Below are positions 34,138-43,134 of a stretch of 64,000 bases of DNA, in pieces. A program made the position numbers and the translations under genes. Numbering within the stretch: position 1 is the stretch's first letter; every line of letters begins with the position of its first letter. Source of the DNA: Marinobacter shengliensis (lineage in GTDB: Bacteria > Pseudomonadota > Gammaproteobacteria > Pseudomonadales > Oleiphilaceae); NCBI RefSeq assembly GCF_003007715.1, contig NZ_PXNO01000028.1, positions 1 to 64,000 of the forward strand, written 5' to 3'. The notes under the pieces were generated by a model that did not search any database, was not told the origin of the DNA, and saw only the letters and a program-made list of their open reading frames with translations.

Positions 34138-34950
34138 GTGCCCGAATTACCCGAAGTAGAAACCACTCGTCAGGGCATTGCGCCCCACTGTGAAGGCCAG
34201 AAGATAAACGGGGTAGTGATTCGTAATGCCCGGCTGCGCTGGCCGATTCCCGAGGATTTACCGGAGCGCCTGCAGGGGCAGGTTATCCGGTCCGTAGACC
34301 GCCGGGCGAAATATCTGTTCCTGCACCTGGATGGCGGCACTGTTATTGTACACTTGGGCATGTCCGGCAGCCTGCGGGTGATCACCGACGGCAGCCCGGC
34401 CGCCGCCCATGACCACGTTGATGTCTGTCTCGCCAACGGCCGCACCCTGCGCTTCAATGATCCCCGGCGCTTTGGCTGCTGGCTGTGGTCCGACGACTGC
34501 ACCCTGCACCCACTGATACGGGATCTTGGCCCGGAACCGCTGTCGCCGGAATTTGGTGGTGCCTGGCTGTTCCGGCTGTCCCGGGGCAAACAGAGCCCGA
34601 TCAAATCCTTCATCATGGACAATCATGTGGTGGTCGGGGTTGGCAACATCTACGCCAACGAAGCACTGTTCAAAGCCGGCATACACCCGAAACGGAAGGC
34701 GGGCCGGATCAGCCTGGACCGCTATCACCGGCTGGCTGAAGCCATAAAGGAAACCCTGAGCGCAGCCATCCTGATGGGCGGCACCACCTTGCGGGATTTC
34801 GTTAACAGCGACGGCAAGCCGGGTTATTTTGCCCAGTCATTGCTGGTATATGGGCATGGTGGCGCCCCCTGCCCGGAATGTAACACCGTACTGAAGGAAA
34901 TCCGGATGAACAATCGCTCCACCGTGTACTGCCCTCGTTGCCAACGCTGA
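34138..34950 (+). CDS. mutM: Formamidopyrimidine-DNA glycosylase MutM (Fpg)
   Basis: 270 residues from a GTG start that follows GGAGG by 5 bases. The mature N-terminus would be PELPEVET, with Pro2 as the nucleophile and Glu3 as acid. Lys in DRRAKYLFLHL and the VGNIYANEALF turn are present. The C-terminal zinc finger is CPEC...CPRC. The enzyme removes 8-oxoguanine and cuts the strand. It is divergent from the desaturase. Confidence 0.96.
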   Translation: MPELPEVETTRQGIAPHCEGQKINGVVIRNARLRWPIPEDLPERLQGQVIRSVDRRAKYLFLHLDGGTVIVHLGMSGSLRVITDGSPAAAHDHVDVCLANGRTLRFNDPRRFGCWLWSDDCTLHPLIRDLGPEPLSPEFGGAWLFRLSRGKQSPIKSFIMDNHVVVGVGNIYANEALFKAGIHPKRKAGRISLDRYHRLAEAIKETLSAAILMGGTTLRDFVNSDGKPGYFAQSLLVYGHGGAPCPECNTVLKEIRMNNRSTVYCPRCQR

Positions 34951-35055
34951 AACTGCAAACCAACATCACACAACTCACACAATACAAACAAAAACCGTTT
35001 GAAATTCAGGCAATATGATTCATAGTTAACAGAGAATTAACAGGAGAGAATCGTC

Positions 35056-35388
35056 ATGACCCGCAAGATTTCCCGCACTCTGGTTGCAACGGTGGCAGCC
35101 TGTCTGCTGGCTTTTTCATCTTTGGGCCACGCCAGAGCGGTCGATGAGAGCCCCTCGGCACTGGCCATGACGGCCGATGCGGTTCTGCTGCGACCTGCCC
35201 TACTGGCCACCACCATTGTTGGCGGTGCCGTCTATCTGGTATCTCTGCCATTCTCCGCCCTCGGCGGCAACGCCGGTGAGGCTGGCGAAGTGCTGGTAGT
35301 TGGCCCGGCCAAGGCTACCTTCGTTCGCTGCCTGGGCTGCTCGCGTACCGGCCGCAAGTCCGAAACCGTTGAGCAAGCTGCTGACTGA
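35056..35388 (+). CDS. Small exported or membrane protein of unknown function
   Basis: 110 residues. A signal peptide (LVATVAACLLAFSSLGHARA) is followed by one further hydrophobic segment (LRPALLATTIVGGAVYLVSLPFSAL without its Ala/Gly break), and a short C-terminal tail with the pair RCLGC. Small proteins of this plan occur widely in gammaproteobacteria, but I know no assigned function. AGGAGAG lies 7 bases before the ATG. It is followed by a strong terminator, so it is probably a single-gene unit. Confidence 0.75.
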   Translation: MTRKISRTLVATVAACLLAFSSLGHARAVDESPSALAMTADAVLLRPALLATTIVGGAVYLVSLPFSALGGNAGEAGEVLVVGPAKATFVRCLGCSRTGRKSETVEQAAD

Positions 35389-35441
35389 GCCTACCCCGGC
35401 GATCCGCAGAATCCCGGCTTGCCAGACGCCGGAATCTGAGG

Positions 35442-35474
35442 CAGCCTGAAAGAAATCTTTCAGGCTGTTTTTGT
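35442..35474 (+). terminator. Intrinsic terminator after the small exported protein gene
   Basis: An 11-bp perfect stem (CAGCCTGAAAG/CTTTCAGGCTG) with a 4-base AAAT loop, followed by TTTTTGTTT. It ends within 3 bases of the first possible start codon of the next gene. Confidence 0.9.
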
Positions 35475-35476
35475 TT

Positions 35477-36166
35477 ATGGTGGTGGACTGGTCAACCCTC
35501 GATACGGTGTTCCTTGATATGGATGGAACACTGCTGGATCTTCACTTTGACTCGCACTTCTGGCTTGAGCACCTGCCCAGACGTTACGCCGAGCAGTACG
35601 ACCTGCATCCCCAACAGGCGAAAGAGACCCTGCTGGCCATGATCATGGCGGAACGGGGCTCCCTGAACTGGTACTGCACCGACTACTGGAGCGAACGGCT
35701 GTCGGTGAATATCAACCAGCTGAAGGCGGAAGTCAGTGACCGCATCGGCTACCGCCCCCACGCGTCCGATTTTCTAGCCTCATTGCGCCGGGCCGGACTG
35801 CGCTCGGTCATTGTGACCAACTGCCACCCGGACCCCTTGGCGCTGAAACTGGAACGCACCGGCCTGGACAAACACGTGGATGCCATCGTGTCCAGCCACG
35901 AGTTCGGCAAACCCAAGGAGGACCGGGAGTTCTGGCGCGACCTTGGCAGAAGGATTCCCTACCGCCACGACAGAACCCTGATGGTGGACGACAGCTTTCC
36001 GGTGCTGGAGAGCGCCCGCCAGGCCGGCATCGGCCAATGCCTGGCCATCCTTGAACCCGACAGCACCCAGGCACCCAACGCACAGCATCCGGACATTCCC
36101 GGCATTCGCCACTTTGATGAGGTGCTGCCATCACTGCGCTCGCAACAGCCCCTGCCATCCCGATGA
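35477..36166 (+). CDS. yrfG: GMP/IMP nucleotidase YrfG (HAD superfamily)
   Basis: 229 residues from ATG 35477. HAD motifs: DMDGTLLDL (nucleophile Asp), VIVTNCH (motif II), and the Lys of FGKPKEDREFW with LMVDDSFPVL (motifs III and IV). YrfG removes phosphate from GMP and IMP. It precedes hslR-hslO-pckA, the neighbourhood known from Escherichia coli and Pseudomonas. The start is uncertain: ATG 35477, GTG 35480 and GTG 35483 are all possible, none has a clear ribosome site, and a terminator ends immediately before them. Confidence 0.9.
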   Translation: MVVDWSTLDTVFLDMDGTLLDLHFDSHFWLEHLPRRYAEQYDLHPQQAKETLLAMIMAERGSLNWYCTDYWSERLSVNINQLKAEVSDRIGYRPHASDFLASLRRAGLRSVIVTNCHPDPLALKLERTGLDKHVDAIVSSHEFGKPKEDREFWRDLGRRIPYRHDRTLMVDDSFPVLESARQAGIGQCLAILEPDSTQAPNAQHPDIPGIRHFDEVLPSLRSQQPLPSR

Positions 36167-36229
36167 CGGGCCGGTTATAATCCGGTTAATACATAGGCAC
36201 GATGGCAGGTGCCAACCCGGTGAGGAGAT

Positions 36230-36637
36230 ATGACGGCAACCAGCGCTGACGAACAAAAGGTACGGCTCGACAAGTGGCTCTGGGCCGCCCGCTTCTACAA
36301 AACCCGCTCCCTGGCAAAAGAAGCCATCGAAGGCGGCAAGGTGCACTACAATAGCCAGCGCACAAAGCCCGGCAAGATTGTCGAAGCCGGCGCCAAAGTA
36401 ACCCTGCGCCTGGGCTGGCAGGAAAAAATCGTGATCGTGGATGAGATCAGCGACCGGCGCCGGGGTGCTCCGGAGGCCCAGAAGCTTTACCACGAAACCA
36501 ATGACAGCGTAAAAAAACGCGAAGAACTGGCCTGGCAGCGCAAGACCATGCAGGCAGCTCAACTGCCACCCGCCCGCCGGCCGAGCAAGAAAGACCGCCG
36601 GGATATTCAGCGGTTCCGGGACCAGAACGGCCTATAA
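36230..36637 (+). CDS. hslR: Heat-shock protein 15, ribosome rescue factor HslR
   Basis: 135 residues. The S4 RNA-binding domain is plain: VRLDKWLWAARFYKTRSLAKEAIEGGKVHYN (read in outline), followed by a Lys/Arg-rich C-terminal tail ending in KKDRRDIQRF. Hsp15 binds stalled 50S subunits that carry peptidyl-tRNA. GGTGAGGAG precedes the ATG. A TATAAT-like hexamer at 36176-36181 may give it a promoter separate from yrfG. Confidence 0.93.
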   Translation: MTATSADEQKVRLDKWLWAARFYKTRSLAKEAIEGGKVHYNSQRTKPGKIVEAGAKVTLRLGWQEKIVIVDEISDRRRGAPEAQKLYHETNDSVKKREELAWQRKTMQAAQLPPARRPSKKDRRDIQRFRDQNGL

Positions 36638-36736
36638 AACCGGATCACACCAAAGCTCGTAAACAGTACGCCCGCCTCACATTACCCTTCCGCGCGGGCA
36701 GTACCATCAACCCCACAGACAGCGTCAGGAGACACC

Positions 36737-37591
36737 ATGGCATCCCGAGATCAATTCCAACGTTTCATTTTCGAACACAGCCAGGTTCGGGGTGCCTGGG
36801 TTCAACTGGGCAACAGTTTCAGTGACATCAGCACCCAGGCCCCTTACCCCGAATCCGTTCGCCGGTTACTGGGCGAATCGCTGGTAGCCAGCGTGTTGAT
36901 GAGCAGCAGCCTGAAGTTCAAGGGTACCCTGTCCTTGCAGGCGGCCGGCGAAGGCTCGTTGCGCACACTGATGGCCGAATGCAGCCACGACCGCCATATC
37001 CGGGGCCTGGCCCGCCATGACGATCAGGCCGTTACCGGCGATACCCTGAACGAACTTCTGGGCACCGGCCGCATGGCGATCACCATCACCCCGGACCAGG
37101 GCCAACGCTATCAGGGCGTGGTGCCCAGGGAAGCCGATACGCTGGCCGGCTGCCTGGAGGAGTATTTCGAGCGCTCCGAGCAGATTGCCACCAGCCTGTT
37201 CCTGTTCGCCAACGAAGATACCGCCGCCGGCCTGATGCTGCAGCGGTTGCCGGGCCATACCGAAGAAGACGATGATTTGTGGAACCGGGTCAATCACCTG
37301 GCGCGCACTGTCGAGGCCGAAGAGTTGCTGGCGCTCGACAGCGAAACCCTTCTGCACCGGCTGTTCCACGAGGAAACCGTGCGGCTGTTCGATCCCGAAC
37401 CGGTGGCCTTTCGCTGCAGCTGCTCCCGGGAGCGCACCCTCGCCGCCCTCGAGGCCATCGGCAAAGACGAGTGTTACAGCATCCTCGACGAGCAGGGCAG
37501 CATCAACATGGACTGCCAGTTCTGTCACGCAAACTATCGCTTCAATAGAAATGACATTGATCACCTTTTCACCGGTCATACGTTACACTAA
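36737..37591 (+). CDS. hslO: Redox-regulated chaperone Hsp33 (HslO)
   Basis: 284 residues. The C-terminal zinc switch has the four cysteines in CSC (near residue 231) and CQFC (near residue 264), as needed for oxidative activation. N-terminal features are VRGAWVQLGNSF and YPESVRRLLGESL. Hsp33 holds unfolded proteins during oxidative stress. AGGAGAC lies ahead of the ATG. A weak hairpin ending in CTTT follows. Confidence 0.96.
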   Translation: MASRDQFQRFIFEHSQVRGAWVQLGNSFSDISTQAPYPESVRRLLGESLVASVLMSSSLKFKGTLSLQAAGEGSLRTLMAECSHDRHIRGLARHDDQAVTGDTLNELLGTGRMAITITPDQGQRYQGVVPREADTLAGCLEEYFERSEQIATSLFLFANEDTAAGLMLQRLPGHTEEDDDLWNRVNHLARTVEAEELLALDSETLLHRLFHEETVRLFDPEPVAFRCSCSRERTLAALEAIGKDECYSILDEQGSINMDCQFCHANYRFNRNDIDHLFTGHTLH

Positions 37592-37612
37592 GCAGGCACT
37601 CAACTTGTCCGG

Positions 37613-37633
37613 AAGCCGCATCTGGCGCGGCTT
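37613..37633 (+). terminator. Weak terminator-like hairpin after hslO
   Basis: AAGCCGC and GCGGCTT form a 7-bp stem with a 7-base loop, but only TTT follows before a C. It may slow or partly stop read-through into pckA. Confidence 0.35.
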
Positions 37634-37767
37634 TCAGGGCAGTCGTTTTTTACCGGCGTCTCTGGCATAATAGCGCGCCTGAATTGACCCGATTGTTCAG
37701 ATTTCCGTCAATTTTTTCGGGGGGACGGCCTGAGCAATCACGAAGACATCCCGAGGGCGAGGTCGAA

Positions 37768-39303
37768 GTGAGCAACACTTATAATGATCTGAGTACAGCA
37801 AGACTGGTTGAAGTGGCACTGGCCAGAAATGAAGGACAACTGGCAGCCAACGGTTCCCTGGTGGTCACCACCGGCGAACGCACCGGCCGGTCTCCCATGG
37901 ACCGTTTTATCGTCGAGGAGCCCAGCACCGCTGACGACATCCATTGGGGCCCGATCAACCGCCCGTTCGACGCCGACAAGTTCGACGCCCTCTGGGATCG
38001 TGTTGAAGCCTACATTGCTGAAAAAGACAGTTTTGTCTCCCACGTCCACGTCGGCTCTGACCCCGAACACTACCTGCCGGTCAAAATGACCACGGAAACC
38101 GCCTGGCAGAACCTGTTTGGCCGCAACCTGTTTATCCGCCCGGATGACTACAACCCGGCCGACAAGCAAGAATGGCAAATCCTCAACGCCGCCAATTTCG
38201 AGTGTGTGCCCGAGCGTGACGGCACCAACTCCAACGGCTGCGTCATTATCAACTTTGCCAAGCGCAAGGTATTGCTGGCAGGCATGCACTACGCTGGCGA
38301 AATGAAAAAAGCCATGTTCTCCGTGCAGAACTTCCTGCTGCCGGAAAAAGACGTACTGCCAATGCACTGCTCCGCCAACGTCAGCGAGAACGGCGAAACC
38401 TGTCTGTTCTTCGGCCTGTCCGGTACCGGCAAGACCACCCTGTCTGCCGATCCGCACCGGTTCCTGATTGGTGACGACGAGCACGGCTGGGGCCCTGGCA
38501 CCGTGTTCAACATCGAAGGTGGCTGCTATGCCAAGTGCATCGACCTGAGCCAGAAGAACGAGCCGATCATCTGGGATGCCATCCGTTTTGGCGCCATCGT
38601 TGAAAACGTGATGATTGACCCGGAAACCCGTGAGCCGGATTACACCGATGTATCCCTCACCGAAAACTCCCGCTGCGCCTACCCGCTGGAGCACGTTGAG
38701 AAGCGGGTTCTGGAGAACCGCGCCGGTGAGCCGTCACACATCATCTTCCTGACTTGCGACATGACCGGCGTTCTGCCTCCGGTATCCATCCTGAGCCGTG
38801 AAGCGGCCGCTTACCACTTCCTGAGTGGTTACACCGCGCTGGTTGGCTCAACCGAGATGGGCTCTTCGTCCAAGCTGAAGTCCACCTTCTCAACCTGCTT
38901 TGGTGCCCCCTTCTTCCCGCGTCCGGCCGGCGTATACGCCGAGCTGCTGATGAAGCGGATCGACGAGTTCGGCAGCAAGGTATTCCTGGTCAATACTGGC
39001 TGGACCGGCGGCCCCTTTGGCGAAGGCAAGCGTTTCAGCATTCCGACCACGCGCGCCATCATTGCCGCCATCCAGAATGGCGATCTGGATGACGTGGAAA
39101 CCGAGCATCTGGACGCCCTGAACCTGGACGTGCCCAAGCATATCCCTGGTGTCGACACCGAACTGCTGAACCCACGCAACACCTGGACCAGCCCGGAATA
39201 CTATGACGGCAAGGCCCAGGAGCTGATTGCCCAGTTCGTGGAAAACTTCAAGAAGTTCGATGTGGCAGACGCCATCGTCGAGGCCGGCCCGAAACTGAGC
39301 TGA
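37768..39303 (+). CDS. pckA: Phosphoenolpyruvate carboxykinase (ATP)
   Basis: 511 residues from a GTG at 37768 with GCGAGG 5 bases upstream; this length equals that of pseudomonad PckA. Key motifs are the substrate Arg in ERTGRSPMDRF, the kinase P-loop GLSGTGKTT, the metal site DDEHGWGPGTVFN and the RCAYPLEHV loop. It makes PEP from oxaloacetate and ATP, the entry to gluconeogenesis. An open frame extends 28 codons upstream from a TTG, but it lacks a ribosome site and is not conserved in the family. Confidence 0.96.
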   Translation: MSNTYNDLSTARLVEVALARNEGQLAANGSLVVTTGERTGRSPMDRFIVEEPSTADDIHWGPINRPFDADKFDALWDRVEAYIAEKDSFVSHVHVGSDPEHYLPVKMTTETAWQNLFGRNLFIRPDDYNPADKQEWQILNAANFECVPERDGTNSNGCVIINFAKRKVLLAGMHYAGEMKKAMFSVQNFLLPEKDVLPMHCSANVSENGETCLFFGLSGTGKTTLSADPHRFLIGDDEHGWGPGTVFNIEGGCYAKCIDLSQKNEPIIWDAIRFGAIVENVMIDPETREPDYTDVSLTENSRCAYPLEHVEKRVLENRAGEPSHIIFLTCDMTGVLPPVSILSREAAAYHFLSGYTALVGSTEMGSSSKLKSTFSTCFGAPFFPRPAGVYAELLMKRIDEFGSKVFLVNTGWTGGPFGEGKRFSIPTTRAIIAAIQNGDLDDVETEHLDALNLDVPKHIPGVDTELLNPRNTWTSPEYYDGKAQELIAQFVENFKKFDVADAIVEAGPKLS

Positions 39304-39315
39304 GCCTGCCCCAAC

Positions 39316-39350
39316 AAAAAAGCGCCCTGCGAGAGCACGGCGCTTTTTTT
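39316..39350. terminator. Bidirectional terminator between pckA and the TRAP permease
   Basis: A GCGCC/GGCGC stem extended by six A-T pairs, with a 12-base loop and T-runs on both strands. It serves convergent pckA (+) and the permease gene (-). Confidence 0.85.
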
Positions 39351-39386
39351 GTTGTCTGATACTGGCAGGGGCCGAAGCCCCTCGGG

Positions 39387-41453
39387 TCAGGTGGCGTAGA
39401 ACAACAGCGGCACGAAGGCCACCAGCAGCAGGGAAATACCCATGGCAATCAGCGGCATGATGATACGCTCATGGCGCTGGTAGAAGGTGCCACCCTCACG
39501 CTGGGCAGCCAGCACCTCGGCCTCACCCACCACCTGACGGGTCAGCAGGTGATTGAGTGCCACCGGTGGGCTCAGGTAACCCAGTTCGAAGGCCACCAGC
39601 GTCACCATCCAGAAGTGGATCGGGTGAATACCACTGGAATAGGCAATGGTGGCTACGGTAGCAGTGACCAGAATCACGGCACCGAAAGCATCCATGATCA
39701 TACCCAGGATTACCAGGATGACCACCATCAGCAACATGGCAGACCAGGCGCTATCGAAGGCCTGCGGGAAGGCTTCCATGATGTGGGAACGCTCGATGAC
39801 ACCACCAATGCTGACTGACAGGCCAAGGAGCAACAGCAGTGCTCCGATTTCAGCGGTGGTATCGTTGGTTGCGCCACGAATACTGCGCTCGAGGCCCGGA
39901 TGGCGAGCCTGCCCTGGTTCCGGGCTGGTCCGCTTCTTCAGACTGACATGCTCATAGACCAGAATCGCCAGCATGATCACCGGCAGCAACCGTGGCGCGG
40001 AGAACTCATCCATCTTCACGTCCAGGGCGAATCGATACACCAGAACAACACCGGCGATCACCAGGGCGTAGGGCAGCAGTGGCCGGAGTGCCCGGAACGA
40101 GGCCGGGAAAGCCTGAGCGGTCGGCGCCAGGTCGAATTTGCTCTGCCGGTTGACCGACATCGCCACCAGACCAAACATGGTCGCGGTCAGGACAAATACC
40201 CAGATACCCCAACCGAACAGTTCGTCGGTCGTCACTTCCCGGTTCAGGTAGGCGATCACCACCACCAGCAGGCATGGCCTCAGAACCACGCCCAACGAAC
40301 CGGACATGGCCGTGGCGGCCAAGGCGAGGTGCCGTCTCGCGCCCGCGGCCCGCAGTTCGCTGTAAATCACGGCGCCGGCTGCGATGACAAAGATCCCGGA
40401 AGCACCGGTATAAGCCGTCGGCACAGCGGCCACCAATACAGCAACAACCGCCAGCATTTCCGGGGGCATGCGCCAGGGCCGGAATACGTTGAACACGAGG
40501 GTCGCCAGACGGGTCTGCTTGAGCATCATGCCTACCCAAACGTACAGCCCAACGTTCAGGAACATGTCCGCCAGCTCCATCATCTTACCCAGGTAGATAC
40601 CAATACCCGAGGAGTGGCCGATCATCGCAAAATAAGTGCCGGAGATCAGGCACATGACGGTATACAATGGCACCGCAAGGAAGGCCTGCCCGAGCCGACC
40701 ACCCTCCTGTAGATTGGAAGGCACCCGGAACAGCCGATACAGGCTGGCCAGGGTGAGACAGGCAAAACCGACAATCCACAGATTGTGGAGCATCAGCTCC
40801 TCACCGGAAACCGCAGTACTGCTACCCAGGCTGGATTGCCGGAAGATGGCACTGGAGCCCAACAGCATGGCGTTGGCAATGGTCTGCAGGGTATGGGAAA
40901 CGATGTAATCGAGCCTGGTTTCCATCGCCCGCATGGCGATGTGGTGTCGGGTCAGGGTTGCGGTAACCGCACACAGCATCACCAGAATCACCAGGATATA
41001 ACGCTGGCCCGCCAGGCCGAAGGCGATCAGATCAGCCACGAACAATTCCACCGCACGATAGGCTTTCACCCCGGGCGTCAATTGATCCTGCAGCTCAAGA
41101 TAGCTGGCATGGGCCGCCTGACACTCACCGACTGATCGCTCGATGGCCAGCCGGACATCCGCCGGATTCTTTTCATGTGCACCAAGCAAAGCCGCCATGG
41201 GGTCATCGTCTGGAGCCCCTGCCGCCATTTCCTCCGCAACCGCAGCTTCAATATCCCGGTCCGGGTTGCACTCCGGTTGCACCGGATCCATGCGGAGTTT
41301 GTAGTATCCGCTCCAGAGCTGCTCACCACCGCGCAGCATCTGGTTGTGGATATCACTGCTGGTCGAGAACAACACCACAGCCAGCAGCAACAGACACGCC
41401 GGCAAGGAAGAGAACCATTCCAGCCCGGAACGTTGCAGACCACCCTTAGTCAT
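39387..41453 (-). CDS. TRAP transporter permease, fused small and large subunits
   Basis: 688 residues with about 15 or more hydrophobic segments. The C-terminal 430 or so residues match the DctM large subunit (GIGIYLGKMMELADMFLN; MIMDAFGAVILVTATVA; ELGYLSPPVALNHLL). The N-terminal part looks like an altered DctQ small subunit: one helix (about 17-33), then a polar loop of about 100 residues with Cys62 and Cys111, then further helices. TRAP permeases use an ion gradient with a periplasmic binding protein. The nearby lipoprotein and binding-protein genes are likely partners; the substrate is unknown. Confidence 0.88.
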   Translation of the reverse strand: MTKGGLQRSGLEWFSSLPACLLLLAVVLFSTSSDIHNQMLRGGEQLWSGYYKLRMDPVQPECNPDRDIEAAVAEEMAAGAPDDDPMAALLGAHEKNPADVRLAIERSVGECQAAHASYLELQDQLTPGVKAYRAVELFVADLIAFGLAGQRYILVILVMLCAVTATLTRHHIAMRAMETRLDYIVSHTLQTIANAMLLGSSAIFRQSSLGSSTAVSGEELMLHNLWIVGFACLTLASLYRLFRVPSNLQEGGRLGQAFLAVPLYTVMCLISGTYFAMIGHSSGIGIYLGKMMELADMFLNVGLYVWVGMMLKQTRLATLVFNVFRPWRMPPEMLAVVAVLVAAVPTAYTGASGIFVIAAGAVIYSELRAAGARRHLALAATAMSGSLGVVLRPCLLVVVIAYLNREVTTDELFGWGIWVFVLTATMFGLVAMSVNRQSKFDLAPTAQAFPASFRALRPLLPYALVIAGVVLVYRFALDVKMDEFSAPRLLPVIMLAILVYEHVSLKKRTSPEPGQARHPGLERSIRGATNDTTAEIGALLLLLGLSVSIGGVIERSHIMEAFPQAFDSAWSAMLLMVVILVILGMIMDAFGAVILVTATVATIAYSSGIHPIHFWMVTLVAFELGYLSPPVALNHLLTRQVVGEAEVLAAQREGGTFYQRHERIIMPLIAMGISLLLVAFVPLLFYAT

Positions 41454-41479
41454 AAAACCTACCCTGGAATTTGAAGGAG

Positions 41480-42523
41480 TTACAGCAGATCATCCAGATC
41501 CATGGTTTCGACCGGCGCCCGCTGATCATCCCAGAAGCTGCCGAATTGACCGATGGGGGTCCGGTGGCCGGTGTTCTCGACCCACAAACGATCAGAAATG
41601 GCCACCAGCATGTTGCTGGCCATGGCATCAACAAACCGCCACTGGTCGCTGGACGAGTCATTCTTCAACGATTCGGCGTGGTCCCGGATCACCGATTTGA
41701 TCAAGGCTTCGTCGTTCTTGTTTACTGCGGCGATCGCGTGGAAAACGTGGCCGAGCCTGACGCCCGCCTCTTCGCCCTGCTTGCTGGCGATAGCCAGTCG
41801 TTCAAAGGCGTCTTCACCTTCCGGCTGGGTGCCCGGAATCATGGCCCAGACCGTTGCCCGCAGCCCCATCGGCGCGCCCCACCATTTCTTGTTGTCCAGG
41901 CACTGGGTCGCCCGGCCAACCACTGAACCGGTATTGAATGGCACACCAATTGAGGACGATGCCTGTATCTGGGCATTCAATGCCTGCAACCCGGACAACA
42001 AGCCGGCCAGGTAAATGAACTCATCCAGATCGTCTTTGAATTTGGGGCATTCCCCGCCGTCCGGATCACCGTAATGGGCGTGGTGATGCTGCCAGCCCTT
42101 CAGGTATCGTTTTGCCGCCTGGGTATGGGACCGTTTCTGCCGGATCATCGCATCCTGGGCCTCACCGGCGTTCATGGAATACATTGCCCGCGCCGCAGCC
42201 AGCTCATGCTCCCTGGCCTGCTCCTCCGCACAACCGCCCGCCGAGAGGTACAGCATAACCGCAAGCTGGTCCGGTTCGCGGGTCACGCGGCCAAACGACA
42301 TCAGCAGGGGGGCTGTCGCCTCACTCATGGAGCAACCCATGGCCAGGTCATCGGATTCCAGCAGGTAAGGCACCGTGTGATTGCGTGAGAACCCTTGCAT
42401 CACATCACCGGTGGTTTTGTAGATCATGTGATTGACGGCACCACAACCGGTGAGCGCCAGGCTGGCACCAACAGCGGCCACCAGCCCACGAATTCCGGAA
42501 CCGGCTTTGCGGAAATCATTCAT
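41480..42523 (-). CDS. TatT-like lipoprotein associated with a TRAP transporter
   Basis: 347 residues. The signal ends in lipobox LTGC (Cys near residue 27), then an all-helical mature part with CSMSEATAPLLMSFGRV and ASNMLVAISDRLW. This plan fits the TRAP-associated T component first known from Treponema (TatT), a helical trimeric lipoprotein thought to hand ligand to the binding protein. The match is by overall character and context, so moderate confidence. It lies 26 bp before the permease gene in the same orientation and ends in MDLDDLL. Confidence 0.65.
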   Translation of the reverse strand: MNDFRKAGSGIRGLVAAVGASLALTGCGAVNHMIYKTTGDVMQGFSRNHTVPYLLESDDLAMGCSMSEATAPLLMSFGRVTREPDQLAVMLYLSAGGCAEEQAREHELAAARAMYSMNAGEAQDAMIRQKRSHTQAAKRYLKGWQHHHAHYGDPDGGECPKFKDDLDEFIYLAGLLSGLQALNAQIQASSSIGVPFNTGSVVGRATQCLDNKKWWGAPMGLRATVWAMIPGTQPEGEDAFERLAIASKQGEEAGVRLGHVFHAIAAVNKNDEALIKSVIRDHAESLKNDSSSDQWRFVDAMASNMLVAISDRLWVENTGHRTPIGQFGSFWDDQRAPVETMDLDDLL

Positions 42524-42697
42524 AGCATCAACACCCTTTTATTCTTGTGTTATTCAGAAAACGTCAGCGCCTGGCGCCGCCAGAATCGTTTTGTTACATC
42601 CTGTAACCGGCCATGCATTATGACCAAACCGGGCTCCGGTTTATGAGACCAACCCCGCAAATGACGCCTGCGGCCACAGTTCGTAACCGAACAGGGT

Positions 42698-42726
42698 TTG
42701 CACATTTCGGCCAAAGCCACTATAGA
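42698..42726 (+). promoter_or_regulatory. Sigma-70 promoter of hupB
   Basis: TTGCAC (42698-42703), 17-base spacer, TATAGA (42721-42726). The transcript would start near 42733, leaving a leader of about 64 bases before the hupB ATG. The intergenic region 42524-42796 also holds GTTACA-TCC-TGTAAC (42593-42607) on the side facing the lipoprotein gene. Confidence 0.6.
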
Positions 42727-42796
42727 TTGCTTCAACCGCAGGGTTTGCCTTGCGGTCAAACACAATAATCAGAACGAAATCAAACAGGAGTATCCG

Positions 42797-43069
42797 ATGC
42801 GCAAACCAGAGCTTGCCGCCGCCATTGCCGATAAAACCGGCCTGACCCGGGAAAAAGCCAGCGAAGTTATCAACGCCTTTACCGATCAGCTGTCTGCGGC
42901 AGCGGCCCGGGGTGAAGACACCACGCTCATTGGCTTCGGCACCTTCAGCATTCGCTCCCGCGAGGCTCGCACAGGCCGCAACCCTCAAACCGGCGCCACC
43001 ATCCAGATTCCCGCCAGCAAGACCGTCGGGTTCAAGGCCGGCAAGGCCCTGAAAGACGCGATCCGTTAA
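42797..43069 (+). CDS. hupB: DNA-binding protein HU
   Basis: 90 residues, the exact HU length. The pattern MRKPELAAAIADKTGLTREK and the DNA-binding arm GFGTFSIRSREARTGRNPQTG are diagnostic. IPASKTVGFKAGKALKDAI closes the protein. HU dimers bend and compact DNA. AGGAG lies 6 bases before the ATG and there is a good promoter. It is transcribed against the TRAP genes on either side, splitting them. A GC-rich palindrome without a T-run follows at 43078-43097. Confidence 0.95.
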   Translation: MRKPELAAAIADKTGLTREKASEVINAFTDQLSAAAARGEDTTLIGFGTFSIRSREARTGRNPQTGATIQIPASKTVGFKAGKALKDAIR

Positions 43070-43134
43070 CCGGATCCGGCCCGCCAACCGGCGGGCCAGC
43101 TTCTATCCGACAGGCCCAGCAACGCCCTTCAGAA

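Noticed and set aside
37684..37767. N-terminal extension of PckA from a TTG
   Set aside because: No ribosome site and no family likeness; the GTG at 37768 gives the standard pseudomonad length.
43078..43097. GC-rich palindrome GGCCCGCCAACCGGCGGGCC after hupB
   Set aside because: A strong stem but no T-run on either strand; possibly a factor-dependent stop, not supported as an intrinsic terminator.
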